Shown here: one piece after another, positions 34,628 to 43,788 of the stretch
Position numbering within the stretch: the stretch's first letter is position 1
Layout: every line of letters begins with the position of its first letter
Assembly: GCF_015207005.2 (NCBI RefSeq)
Contig: NZ_JADEXS020000001.1
Location: 8,455,001 to 8,519,000 of the forward strand
Length of the DNA: 64,000 nt
Source of the DNA: Desmonostoc muscorum LEGE 12446
GTDB lineage: Bacteria; Cyanobacteriota; Cyanobacteriia; Cyanobacteriales; Nostocaceae
Reading direction: 5' to 3'
Position numbers and translations under genes: made by a program
Notes under the pieces: generated by a model
What the model was told of the DNA's origin: nothing
Seen by the model: only the letters and a program-made list of their open reading frames with translations
Databases searched by the model: none

Positions 34628-35257
34628 CTATAAATTAACAAGCCCACGTTTAACAGCAACAATGACGGCTTGCGTGCGATCGCTAACTCCCAGTTTGCTC
34701 AAAATACGAGTCACATGGGATTTAACAGTGCTTTCACCAATATTTAGAGCAGTTCCAATGTCTTGATTACTCAATCCCTGCGCCATTAAACGGAGTACTT
34801 CTAGCTCTCGCTCGCTGAGTACTGGGTTGTTCATCCGTTCTACCAATTTTCTTCCCACAGTCGGAGAAACATACTGTTGACCATTATGAACGATGCGGAT
34901 CGCATTTAAAAGTTCATTTGGTTTTGCATCTTTAAGCAGATAGCCCTGAGCGCCTGCTCGCAATCCTCGATAAATATCTTCATCGCCATCATAGGTTGTT
35001 AGCACAATAATTCGAGCTGACTTAAATTCAGCACAAATCGCAGTGATGGCTTCAACCCCTGCCATTTTCGGCATTCTTAAATCCATGAGGGTGACATCAG
35101 GCTGATGTTCACGATAACGGTCGATCGCCTGTTGTCCGTCCTCCGCTTGAGCAACCACTGTCATTCCTGGATCGTAGTTAATGATGTTTGCCAATCCTTC
35201 TGTAACGAGGGAGTGATCGTCAACAATCAGAACCCGAATTTTAGTGGATTGACTCAT
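34628..35257 (-). CDS. NarL/LuxR-family response regulator
   Basis: The protein has 209 residues. The receiver domain (1-125) has VLIVDDHSLV and the phospho-acceptor Asp59 in PDVTLMDLRMP, plus Thr (IIVLTTYDGDE) and Lys (GYLLKDAKPNE). The LuxR-type HTH spans about 145-205 (LSERELEVLRLMAQGLSNQD, then STVKSHVTRILSKLGVSDRT). It starts 8 bp after the giant sensor kinase, whose HisKA_3 domain is the type that pairs with NarL regulators, so the two form a cognate two-component system. The target is not evident. Confidence 0.95.
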   Translation of the reverse strand: MSQSTKIRVLIVDDHSLVTEGLANIINYDPGMTVVAQAEDGQQAIDRYREHQPDVTLMDLRMPKMAGVEAITAICAEFKSARIIVLTTYDGDEDIYRGLRAGAQGYLLKDAKPNELLNAIRIVHNGQQYVSPTVGRKLVERMNNPVLSERELEVLRLMAQGLSNQDIGTALNIGESTVKSHVTRILSKLGVSDRTQAVIVAVKRGLVNL

Positions 35258-35265
35258 GGTTATTT

Positions 35266-38200
35266 TTACTCCCGGTTGACAATAACAACAATTTCCGTTC
35301 CTTGCCCAGGTTGGCTTTGAATCGCCAGGTGTGCGCCAATTCGTTCTGCTCGCTCGCTTATTCCCAGCAAACCAAAGCCACTAGGTAATGAAATACTACC
35401 AAGCCCAAAGCCCTGCCCATCATCTTTAACGCGCAAAAGACATTGAGCATCGTTGTACACTAGCTCAACCAGAATTGTACTAGCATTGGCGTATTTGATG
35501 GCGTTTGTTAAAGCTTCCTGCCCAATCCGTAGTAAATGATTTTCTACTTCAGTTGGCAGAGAGTAAACTATACCCTTGCTTTCGTAGATTAAGGTGGTCT
35601 TGGTAGTTGACCGCATTTGAGTCACAAGGCGATGCAGAGCGCTCTGTAAAGTATTCTCTTCTAACAACTGGGGACGGAGCGCTACCACTGAACGACGAGC
35701 TTCAGCAAGTCCAGTTCGAGCTAATTCATCAATCTTTTCTAGCCTTTCCAGATATATCTGAGCAGATCCCGAATCATCTACCAGCATTTGTGTTACAGAT
35801 CCTACATGGAGCAAAACGCCCGTAAAAGCCTGCGCCAATGTATCGTGAATTTCTCGTGCCATACGGTTGCGCTCTTCCAAAATGGAAGCTTCCTCAGCAC
35901 GTTTGCGATCGCTGATATCTGCAATTAGACCATAGTATCCTTTCACTTGACCATTGCCATCGAAATCAGGGATGAGGGAATTACTGATATATTTCTTGCC
36001 AAATACACAAGGAATTTCTGCCTCATAGGTTGTGATTTGCCCTGCCAGTGCTTGATTGATGTATGGTTGTACAACTTGATAAGACGCTTCACCCAAGTTT
36101 TCGCAAACATGCTTGCCCAGAATCTCACCTCGACTACGGTGAAACCAGTCCTCATAGGTGCGGTTGGCAAACTGATAACGCTGGTTGGCATCTACATAAG
36201 TGATACAAACAGGTAGAGCGTCCGTGATCAGTCGTAATTGCTGTTCTCGCTCGCGCAGTTCTGCTTGGCTTTGCTGTAAAGCTGCCGTTCTTTGTGCGAC
36301 CTGTTGCTCTAAGGTGCGGTTGTAATTGGCTAACAGGTGTTCTGCTTGTTTCCGCTCTGTGATATCTTGAAAGGCAACGATTCCATAAACTACCTTGCCC
36401 TGTTCATCAAACACAGGAGTACCCCATACCTCAATTGGAATGGTTGCATTGTTCTGCCGGATATCTACATCATCAATCTTGCTACGTTCGCCGCTCAACG
36501 CCCGGATGGCTGGCAGTCTCTCTGTTGGATAGATTTGATTTGTTCCGGTCACATAGAACTGATAAACCTCAGCGATTTGATTAGGTGGTACGGAAGGATC
36601 AATCCCTCTACCCATTAACTGGATACCCCGTTGATTGGCGTAATAAGGACGACCTACCGCATCGACGATGCCAATTCCCACTGGAATCGCTTCTAGAAAT
36701 TGAGCCATCTGACTTTCGCTGGCGCAAAGCTTTGAGTAGAGTTTGGCATTTTCGATCGCAATTGCTGCCTGAGTAGATAGTAGATTTAGAAGTTGCGCTC
36801 GCTCCGGTGTAAATGCTCCAGTTGCTAATTGATTTTCCAGGTACAACACGCCAACAAGTTTACTTTGATTCAACAGTGGCAAACAAAGAAGTGATTTCGT
36901 TTGGTTCTGCTGAATATATGGCTCAGTGATGAAATTACCTTCACGAGTTGCATCATTTAAGATGACAGATTCATGAGTCCGAATCACATACTGAATGATG
37001 GATTCGGGTAGGCGATTTACCACTGAAATCGATTGCAGTACTTGTGTAGTACAAGAATTCGCACCCTCCGGGTTCAGCAGTTTGCTTATGCCGGGGAACC
37101 CGTCCACCGCAACTGCTTCACCATCAGCCAGTTCACAAGCAGCCTCAATCGCCCATTCTCCTGCGTTTTCCAAAATCAAACACCCAGTTTGTGCGCCAGC
37201 ATTCTCAATTAATATCTGCATCAAAGAATTGAGTAACTGATCCAGTTCAATTTCGCGAGAGATGGCTTGGAATGCTCTGATCACTGTTGCTAAATCGAAA
37301 GCAATATGTGAGGTGTTAGAAGTAGTTCTAGCAGTGGTGTGAACTGGTGTGGGAGACACATTCAGCGACTGAGGAAAAAATTGTGGATAGCGAGTCTCTA
37401 AATCTTTGGCTTTTGCGGTTGCTCCCCACCGCTCATAGCAGTAATGGGCTTCCTTCATATAAAGATGAGCAAATTTTTCTCGACCACGAGCCAAGTAATG
37501 TTTAGCAGCTAACTCATAGCCTAAGGCTTCTTCTTGAAGGTACTCGTTTTTTTTAGCACCTTGAATTGCTTGTTCGTAAAACTCCTCTGCCTCAAAAAAC
37601 TGACCCAAAACTCGTGCTTTCTCTGCCTCAACTAACTGAAATTTATGTAAAAAATTCATGGGGGCGTGGTATGCCCATTTCTGCATTTTTTCCTGGTTGG
37701 CGTTAACGCGATTCAACGAAGCTTCTTTTTCAGAGTTTGAAGCATCCGCAAACAAGCTCAAAAATATGAGGGAGTCATAGAAATGAAATGGTGGTACAGA
37801 AACTAATGCTGTGGCTGCGCTTAAATATTCTTCTGATAAAGTAGCCGTTTTTGCAGCTTGCTCATACTCCCCGAAGAGATAGCATAAAATCAGCTTATTT
37901 AAGTAAAAGTAGTGAAGGCTAGTTCCATCCTTGACAGCGATCGCCTGTGATAGTGCTTGCTCTTCGTCATAGAGACAACCTACTAAGCGACTTGGATTTT
38001 CAGATTGACCCCGCAGGTTAAGAATCGTTTGCTGCAACATTGCCAGCCAAGTGGAAACAGTCTCTCGTCTAATTTGACTGGTGGCTTTACGATAAATCGC
38101 TGTTTGTTGTTCCAGTTCTGTCAGTTCTTGTCCTGCAAAAAAGGGGCAATAACATAGGCTAAATGCACAATAACCTGCAAATTCAAACTCTCCACTTTCT

Positions 38201-41200
38201 ATCCCGCTTTGGTAAGCATCCGCTAAAGCGGGGAACGTTTCTTGAAGGTGGGCTTTCCAGTGAATGATATGGAAATTCACCATCAGCAATGCTTTGCAGT
38301 TACCTCTCTTGTTATTTAATCTTTTCGCTAAATTTAAGGATAGTTTGCCAAATCGATAGCCCAGTTCAAGGTCTTGTACAACTCCACATAGCATCATGCC
38401 ATAGGCAGCATAACCGAGAAGCGACCAGATAGCGTTTCCATGAGCGATCGATAAATTTACCATTTTGCAGACAATCAGCACCATCAGAGGCGGTGACACA
38501 TTAAAAGCCGCTCCCACTGTGCTGACTAAAATATAGATTGCTGCCAGTGGTACAGTTTCAGTCATCTCTGGCAGATCAATCAAATTTTCGATTTCTTGCC
38601 CAGCCAATCGTGAAGCTGTTTCCTCTAATCCTGCTTGAACGTCTAAGTGACTTGGGGCTTCTACTAAACTAATTCCCAAGAGTTGCAGCACTTCCAAACC
38701 AGCTTTTAGAGCCTCTTTAGGGTTTCCTCGTGCCAGCCATGCTTGAATTCTGCTATCGTAAGCTTTCACTTTATCGAGTACCGTCTTCGCACGGTTGAGG
38801 ACTTCTTCTACAAGCCGCTCCATTTCATCAAAGTGACCACTGAGGTATGCTGCCTCTGCTGCCTCGGAATGCAACGCCAAAGTTAGGTCATACTCACGCT
38901 GCCAACTTTCCACATTAAGAAGTTTAAGCCCTGTATTGAAATACTTGAAAGCTGCTTCATAAGCCGTCGCTGCAAGTGCTTTATGACCTGCTTGCAAATT
39001 CAGTTTGGCAATTTCATTCCGTTCAGATTGCTCACTGATTAACTCGATTCCATAATTCAGTTGATCAACGATTTCAAACAACCGCTCTGCTCGCTGCTCT
39101 GGCGAAGTCTTTTTGAGTAAATTGCGACCGATTTGCAGATGTACTCCAAGTTTTTGCGACTCATCGATTAGAGCATAAGCAGCTTGCTGTACGCGATCGT
39201 GCAAAAACTTATATTCTTGAACTAATAGGTTTTCGTCTAATTCAGATATAGGTTGAATTAGTCCAGCTTGAATGGCTACTAGTAAATCTAGAGAAATTGC
39301 TTGAGGAGATTTTTCGTAAACGATCGCTAACGTATTTAAATTAAATTCAGCACCGATACAAGCTGCTAACTGAAGAATTTGCTGTGTGTTTTCTGGTAAT
39401 TTATTTAACTGGCTCAGTAGCAACTCCACCACATTATCGGTAATATCCTGGGCTTGAATCTCAGCAATGTTCCATTGCCACCCCCCTTGACTTCCCCCCT
39501 TAGTAAGGGGGGATTGAGGGGGGTCAAATGTCAGCAGATTTTCGCTATGCAGCATTCTCAAAAATTCACTGACAAAGAAAGGATTGCCCTCGGTTTTACG
39601 CAGTACTAACCCAGCTAAGGAACAAACGGTGTCTGCATTCTGATGTAGCGTTTCGGCAATCAATTGACTCAATGGCTCAAGCGTTAATGGTGCTAAAATT
39701 ATCTCCTGAAGCACTGCCCCTTGTTTTCGCAGTCTCTCTAGCGTTAACATCAACGGATGAGTTGGATTTACCTCATTATTCCGATAGGCTCCAATTAAAA
39801 ATAGGAATTGGGTTTGTTCATCAAGCAACATCAGCTCGATTAACTTCAGGGTTGCTGAGTCTATCCATTGCAAATCATCTAAAAAAATCACAAGCGGGTG
39901 TGACTCTGAACAAAACACCCGCACAAACTTCTGAAAAATTAGATTGAAGCGATTTTGAGCTTCAGTTGCTCCAACTTCTGATACAGGCGGCTGCTTGCCG
40001 ATAATTAATTCAACTTCCGGGATGATATCAATGATAATTTGTCCGTTGGTTCCCAAAGCCGTTAGCAAGCGCGATCGCCATTGTTGCACTTGCTCGTCTG
40101 GTTCACCTAGCAATTGTTGTACCAATTTTTGCAGGGCATCTGCGATCGCGCTATAGGGAATATTGCGCCCAAATTGGTCAAACTTACCCCAGACGAAATA
40201 GCCGCGTTTTGCAGTGATGGGCTTGTAGAGTTCTTGTACTAACGCTGATTTGCCAATCCCAGCGTAGCCAGATACCAACATCATCTCAACTTGGAATTGA
40301 GAATTTTCTTGATTCTTCACTCTCAATTCTTTATTTCCTGTTTCTGCTACTCTGTCAAATGCTGTTAATAATGCTTCAATCTCTGCTTCACGTCCATACA
40401 ATTTTTGAGGAATTTGAAACCGATCCGAAATGTCTTGAAGACCCAGTTGAATGCTATCGATTTTATCGGTTTGTGCGAACTGGTGAAGACCGATTTCTAA
40501 ATCTGCTTTGATGCCCCAGGCACTCTGATAACGATCCTCTGCGTTTTTCGCCATCAATTTCAAAATGATATCTGAAACGGCTTTAGGGATCGCTGCATTC
40601 AGTTCGTGAGGTGGAAGTGGCTGTTTAGCAATATGACAATGGACTAGCTCAAGGATGTCCGTTGTTGGAAATGGCAGTTGTCCGGTTAGTAGTTCGTAGA
40701 ATGTCACACCAAGGGAGTAGAAATCGGTGCGGTAATCGAGCAAACGGTTCATTCGTCCTGTTTGCTCTGGAGACAAGTATGCAAGTGTTCCTTCTAACAC
40801 ATGAGGACTTTTAAAAGTCGGATTCATGCGGTTAAATTGGGTGGCAATCCCAAAGTCAATAATTTTGACAACGCCAGTATCCAGATTGAGGACTATGTTT
40901 CCAGGGTTGATATCTTTATGAATGACATTGGCTGCATGGATTCTGCCTAGAATTTCGGTGAGGGCGATCGCCAGACTTAGAAAAGTGGATAAAGGCATGG
41001 GGCAGAAGATATCTGGGCGCTTGTGCATCCATTGCTCTAGGGACTCTCCCCCAAAATCTTCTAAGATAATCACCAGAGTGCGTTGATAGTCCTGCTGGGT
41101 GTATGCCTTGATAACTCCTTCCAAATTCAGAGAATGGGTAATTTTATATTCCTGTCTGTACCGGGTTAGTTCTTGAGGAGAGGGATAATCAAGCTTTAGC

Positions 41201-41307
41201 ATTTTTACGACGATCCCTACTCCATCCTCTCTGATGCCCCGATATACTAGAGAATTGGAACTTTCGTATATTTTGTTTTGGATAGCAATACCAGGTAGAG
41301 CAATCAT
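35266..41307 (-). CDS. Giant hybrid Ser/Thr kinase - ATPase - GAF - PAS - histidine kinase
   Basis: ATG at 41307 (MIALPGIAIQNKIYESSNSL) starts at the kinase domain; the frame extends 26 codons upstream. Order: Hanks-type kinase (1-280: Lys35, NVIHKDINPGNIV, IIDFGIA, LAYLSPEQTG); AAA ATPase (300-600; Walker A VSGYAGIGKSALVQ about 347, VIFLDDLQWID); helical repeats (650-1330); GAF (about 1400-1560); two PAS (1580-1790, MGRGIDPSVPPN, VKGYYGLIADISDRK); HisKA_3 with MAREIHDTLAQAFTG; HATPase (IGQEALTNAIKYANAS, GFGLLGISERAE). These proteins occur in heterocystous cyanobacteria and link two phosphorylation chemistries. Two short repeats are translated within it (37063-37110, 39481-39531). It is followed by its NarL partner. 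Confidence 0.95.
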   Translation of the reverse strand: MIALPGIAIQNKIYESSNSLVYRGIREDGVGIVVKMLKLDYPSPQELTRYRQEYKITHSLNLEGVIKAYTQQDYQRTLVIILEDFGGESLEQWMHKRPDIFCPMPLSTFLSLAIALTEILGRIHAANVIHKDINPGNIVLNLDTGVVKIIDFGIATQFNRMNPTFKSPHVLEGTLAYLSPEQTGRMNRLLDYRTDFYSLGVTFYELLTGQLPFPTTDILELVHCHIAKQPLPPHELNAAIPKAVSDIILKLMAKNAEDRYQSAWGIKADLEIGLHQFAQTDKIDSIQLGLQDISDRFQIPQKLYGREAEIEALLTAFDRVAETGNKELRVKNQENSQFQVEMMLVSGYAGIGKSALVQELYKPITAKRGYFVWGKFDQFGRNIPYSAIADALQKLVQQLLGEPDEQVQQWRSRLLTALGTNGQIIIDIIPEVELIIGKQPPVSEVGATEAQNRFNLIFQKFVRVFCSESHPLVIFLDDLQWIDSATLKLIELMLLDEQTQFLFLIGAYRNNEVNPTHPLMLTLERLRKQGAVLQEIILAPLTLEPLSQLIAETLHQNADTVCSLAGLVLRKTEGNPFFVSEFLRMLHSENLLTFDPPQSPLTKGGSQGGWQWNIAEIQAQDITDNVVELLLSQLNKLPENTQQILQLAACIGAEFNLNTLAIVYEKSPQAISLDLLVAIQAGLIQPISELDENLLVQEYKFLHDRVQQAAYALIDESQKLGVHLQIGRNLLKKTSPEQRAERLFEIVDQLNYGIELISEQSERNEIAKLNLQAGHKALAATAYEAAFKYFNTGLKLLNVESWQREYDLTLALHSEAAEAAYLSGHFDEMERLVEEVLNRAKTVLDKVKAYDSRIQAWLARGNPKEALKAGLEVLQLLGISLVEAPSHLDVQAGLEETASRLAGQEIENLIDLPEMTETVPLAAIYILVSTVGAAFNVSPPLMVLIVCKMVNLSIAHGNAIWSLLGYAAYGMMLCGVVQDLELGYRFGKLSLNLAKRLNNKRGNCKALLMVNFHIIHWKAHLQETFPALADAYQSGIESGEFEFAGYCAFSLCYCPFFAGQELTELEQQTAIYRKATSQIRRETVSTWLAMLQQTILNLRGQSENPSRLVGCLYDEEQALSQAIAVKDGTSLHYFYLNKLILCYLFGEYEQAAKTATLSEEYLSAATALVSVPPFHFYDSLIFLSLFADASNSEKEASLNRVNANQEKMQKWAYHAPMNFLHKFQLVEAEKARVLGQFFEAEEFYEQAIQGAKKNEYLQEEALGYELAAKHYLARGREKFAHLYMKEAHYCYERWGATAKAKDLETRYPQFFPQSLNVSPTPVHTTARTTSNTSHIAFDLATVIRAFQAISREIELDQLLNSLMQILIENAGAQTGCLILENAGEWAIEAACELADGEAVAVDGFPGISKLLNPEGANSCTTQVLQSISVVNRLPESIIQYVIRTHESVILNDATREGNFITEPYIQQNQTKSLLCLPLLNQSKLVGVLYLENQLATGAFTPERAQLLNLLSTQAAIAIENAKLYSKLCASESQMAQFLEAIPVGIGIVDAVGRPYYANQRGIQLMGRGIDPSVPPNQIAEVYQFYVTGTNQIYPTERLPAIRALSGERSKIDDVDIRQNNATIPIEVWGTPVFDEQGKVVYGIVAFQDITERKQAEHLLANYNRTLEQQVAQRTAALQQSQAELREREQQLRLITDALPVCITYVDANQRYQFANRTYEDWFHRSRGEILGKHVCENLGEASYQVVQPYINQALAGQITTYEAEIPCVFGKKYISNSLIPDFDGNGQVKGYYGLIADISDRKRAEEASILEERNRMAREIHDTLAQAFTGVLLHVGSVTQMLVDDSGSAQIYLERLEKIDELARTGLAEARRSVVALRPQLLEENTLQSALHRLVTQMRSTTKTTLIYESKGIVYSLPTEVENHLLRIGQEALTNAIKYANASTILVELVYNDAQCLLRVKDDGQGFGLGSISLPSGFGLLGISERAERIGAHLAIQSQPGQGTEIVVIVNRE
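37063..37110. repeat. Dispersed hairpin repeat, copy inside the hybrid-kinase GAF region
   Basis: The segment starts CACCCTCCGGGTTCAGCAG and continues GGGGAACCCGTCCACCGCA. It aligns with 50044-50095 (CACCCTTCGGGTTCGCCA, then CGGGAAACCCGTCTAC). It is translated in frame as VDGFPGISKLLNPEG, an insertion relative to a typical GAF domain. Confidence 0.6.
39481..39531. repeat. C/G-rich palindromic repeat inside the hybrid-kinase gene
   Basis: TTCCCCCCTTAGTAAGGGGG forms a hairpin (9-bp arms), flanked by CCCCCCTTGA and ATTGAGGGGGG. It is translated in frame as DPPQSPLTKGGSQGG between ATPase and helical parts. This type of repeat is normally intergenic in cyanobacteria. Confidence 0.65.
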
Positions 41308-41407
41308 AGAGCAACTCTTGAGAGGATAATCTGGCATAACCCAAACTATACAGCAATCCGGCTTTGTTGCATGAAACAAAGACACTCCTTTACTTAGTGC
41401 AAACGTT

Positions 41408-41690
41408 TAACTAAACGTTTTTTGTCGCCTCTGGCTTTTGTTTATCGAAATAATCACCTCCCAAATCTTGATAAGTCTCCTGACGCAAAATTAAGTAAGT
41501 AGTAGGCGATTTTTAAAATCGAATGTGCAACAGCCATAATTGCTCTTTTTTTACCGCGTCTAGCAACAATACTACGATAAGCGCAAGATAACCCTTGGTT
41601 CTGTTGGCGGCATGAGCCGCTTGTACAAGTCCAACCTTGAGGTTGTTATTACCCTTGCGAAACTTTAATACCCTCAAGCATACCGCGCCT
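41408..41690 (-). pseudogene. IS110-family transposase, C-terminal remnant
   Basis: Minus-strand reading in two frames gives RKGNNNLKVGLVQAAHAANR, AYRSIVARRGKKRAIMAVAH, SILKIAYYLL and, after a frame change, RQETYQDLGGDYFDKQKPEA. This is the Transposase_20 C-terminal end of IS110/IS1111 elements. The RuvC-like N-terminal domain is absent. It fills the gap between the hybrid kinase and the second AraC gene. Confidence 0.7.
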
Positions 41691-41739
41691 TTCTCTCATA
41701 CCGAAGTCGCTGATACAAATGCATTAGCAAATCTCCTGT

Positions 41740-42645
41740 TTAGACTTTACGGAATTGTCCAATATCCTTAATGGGTGACATACCAAACATACGAGAATAT
41801 TCACGGCTGAATTGTGAGGCGCTCTCATACCCAACTTGATAAGCAGCATTGGTTACATCGGTGTTTTCGATCCGCATTAGACGACGGGCTTCCATCAGCC
41901 TCAACTGCTTTTGATATTGCATCGGACTCATTGAAGTGACTGCTTTGAAGTGACGATGGAATGATGCAGGAGACATATTTGCTTGCTTTGCCAAATCATC
42001 AACCCGCAATGTTTTTGTAAACTCAGCTTTGATCTGTTTGATCGCTTCCGCAATGCGCTGCATATGACTCCCAAATGTCGCAATCTGCCGAACTGCTTCG
42101 TCTTGTTCACCAATTAAAAGGCGGTAATAGATTTCGCGAACAATCATCGGTGCCAAAAATGGAATATGCTGTGGCGTATCTAAAAGCCGTGTCAGCCTGA
42201 TGGCACAATCAATCAACGATTCATCAGCATCACTGACGAACAAGCCTCTGACTGAACTTTCTTTTTGATCTGGACTGTGCTGGATTTGATCGATAATATT
42301 CCAAAGCACAGTCGCGTCCAGACTGAGCTTAAAGCATAGATAGGGCTGATCCGGTGTTGCTTCGACAATCAATCCGCTGAGTGGCAGATCGACCGTGACC
42401 ACGATGTATTGAGCCGTCCCATAGTGATAGGTTTCCTTGCCCAGTAAGGTTTCTTTTTTACCCTGAAGAATAATGCAAAGTGTCGGTTCATACACGGCAC
42501 AGAGGGCTGTCGGAGCAGTAGATTCCCGCATCAATTCCAACTGCTCAATGGCGGTTGAATGGATACCGTTTCCTTTTCCATGAGTGTGCCGAATCACTAA
42601 TGTTGCCAATTCTTGACATAAATTGCTCGCTGTACCCCGCTTCAT
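41740..42645 (-). CDS. AraC-family transcriptional regulator (paralogue of 8182-9102)
   Basis: This 301-residue protein is collinear with the AraC protein at 8182-9102 over its whole length: CQELATLVIRHTHGKGNGIH, TVYEPTLCIILQGKK-like cupin region, LRVDDLAKQANMSPASFHRH and YQVGYESASQFSREYSRMFG. Most differences are conservative. It faces a conserved promoter/leader copy (42732-42834), as its paralogue does, but the structural genes that should follow are deleted. It may still act at this promoter, at copy 1, or at copy 3 in front of the SDR gene at 43789. Confidence 0.94.
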   Translation of the reverse strand: MKRGTASNLCQELATLVIRHTHGKGNGIHSTAIEQLELMRESTAPTALCAVYEPTLCIILQGKKETLLGKETYHYGTAQYIVVTVDLPLSGLIVEATPDQPYLCFKLSLDATVLWNIIDQIQHSPDQKESSVRGLFVSDADESLIDCAIRLTRLLDTPQHIPFLAPMIVREIYYRLLIGEQDEAVRQIATFGSHMQRIAEAIKQIKAEFTKTLRVDDLAKQANMSPASFHRHFKAVTSMSPMQYQKQLRLMEARRLMRIENTDVTNAAYQVGYESASQFSREYSRMFGMSPIKDIGQFRKV

Positions 42646-42731
42646 TATTTCAATCGCCCTACTGGATGCTTGAGAAATTCAGCCATTTCCAAACACTTTA
42701 TAGAGAATATTCACTCTGGTCAATCCTCCAC

Positions 42732-42834
42732 TTGAGAGTATTAGGCAAGTATATGCAAGGTTTATGTATTTAGCGCCAACCCTTTCAATTCTATGATGAA
42801 CTCATTTCAAGGGAAATGAGAGGATAAGGCAATG
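42732..42834 (+). promoter_or_regulatory. Shared promoter/leader, copy 2
   Basis: TTGAGAGTATTAGGCAAGTA, then TATGCAAGGTTTATGTATT (to 42770), ATGATGAACTCATTTC and GAGAGGATAAGGCA end at an ATG (42832). The ATG is followed by only three sense codons and a TAA, so the promoter now leads nowhere. Confidence 0.65.
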
Positions 42835-42858
42835 AGCAAGGTATAACAAACTTTGCAA

Positions 42859-42981
42859 TTCTTCCCCCAAATCGGTCAAACGCTGTCCCAAGGTTGGATA
42901 GATCTGGAGCAGCGGTACGACACTTCGATTGTTGGGGAAACCCTCTCCGTTCAAGGATTTTTGCGACACACCCAATCATAG
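42859..42981 (+). pseudogene. Cupin gene tail, relic
   Basis: The frame reads FFPQIGQTLSQGWIDLEQRY then DTSIVGETLSVQG, matching the C-terminus of the cupin at 11923-12429 (FFPQIGQTPPEGWTELARQY). Everything between the promoter's ATG and this tail (hydrolase, FAD oxidoreductase and most of the cupin gene, if the loci were equivalent) is missing. Confidence 0.8.
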
Positions 42982-43119
42982 TTCCTCCGGCAAACAAGTA
43001 AGGAGGATGACGATGCGAGCAGCGCGAATGCACGGTTACTGTGACTGATCGGTTCCGTCGCAAAGAAACTCGTGGATCGATGATTTTGAGAAGCTACCTC
43101 AACCCCAGAAGGAGTGTAC
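42982..43119 (+). other. Spacer with an abortive start (MRAARMHGYCD, stop)
   Basis: AGGAGG followed by ATG at 43013 opens MRAARMHGYCD and stops at 43048. The opening is like that of zinc-type quinone oxidoreductases (MRAxxxxxYG), so it may be the stump of such a gene. Nothing else is recognisable up to the next start. Confidence 0.4.
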
Positions 43120-43614
43120 ATGTTTACCCGCGCAGGATACCTTTTTGTTGCCGTCATCATTGCATGTTTGATGGGAACGCCAACTATGAATGCCTCTGAA
43201 ACAAAGACCGAAGTGAACAAGCGACTGATTCAAGCAAGTTTTGATCGCTGGCGCGCTGGAACCGGAGGGCCGTTCGAGTTGCTTGCGGCTGATGCTACCT
43301 GGACAATTACAGGAAATTCTCTAGTTGCTAAAGAATATGCGTCTCGCAATGAATTTCTGGATGCAGTGATCCAACCGTTCAACGCCCGGTTGACCAAACC
43401 CCTATCCCCCACTATCCGCAGTTTATACAGCGAAGGTAACACAGTCATTGTGTTGTTTGATGGTGAGGCCACAGCAGTGGACGGTAAGCCCTATCGCAAC
43501 ACCTACGCTTGGTTCATGGAGATGCGGGACGGAAAGATTGTTAAAGTCATCGCATTCTTTGACTCGATAGCCTTCGATGAATTCTGGAGGCGCGTACCGC
43601 CGCGCGAGAAGTGA
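43120..43614 (+). CDS. Secreted SnoaL/NTF2-like protein
   Basis: ATG at 43120 is favoured by AAGGAG five bases upstream; a GTG at 43114 overlaps that site. The N-terminus is a signal peptide (MFTRAGYLFVAVIIACLMGT, cleavage near MNASE). The mature protein of about 140 residues is a single SnoaL-like fold: VNKRLIQASFDRWRAGTGGP, LLAADATWTITGNSLVA, YSEGNTVIVLFDGEATAVDG and WFMEMRDGKIVKVIAFFDSI. Such proteins are isomerases, cyclases or ligand binders. It precedes promoter copy 3 and the SDR gene. Confidence 0.87.
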   Translation: MFTRAGYLFVAVIIACLMGTPTMNASETKTEVNKRLIQASFDRWRAGTGGPFELLAADATWTITGNSLVAKEYASRNEFLDAVIQPFNARLTKPLSPTIRSLYSEGNTVIVLFDGEATAVDGKPYRNTYAWFMEMRDGKIVKVIAFFDSIAFDEFWRRVPPREK

Positions 43615-43669
43615 TAAAACATTGCGATTTGCAGTACACCGAGCGTAACTGTCTATTTCGTACCCTGAC

Positions 43670-43788
43670 TTGATAAAATTAGGCAATAACCTGCAAGGTT
43701 TATGTATTTATAACCTTTGTATTAAAGCCTAAGATAAACCCATACCAAAAAGGTAATGAAAGGATAAGGCAATAAAGGAGATCGACCA
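43670..43788 (+). promoter_or_regulatory. Shared promoter/leader, copy 3
   Basis: TTGATAAAATTAGGCAATAA, CCTGCAAGGTTTATGTATT (to 43708), CCTAAGATAAACCCAT and GAAAGGATAAGGCAATAAAG are followed by GGAG and the ATG of the SDR at 43789. As in copy 1, AGGCAATAA occurs at both ends. Confidence 0.7.
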
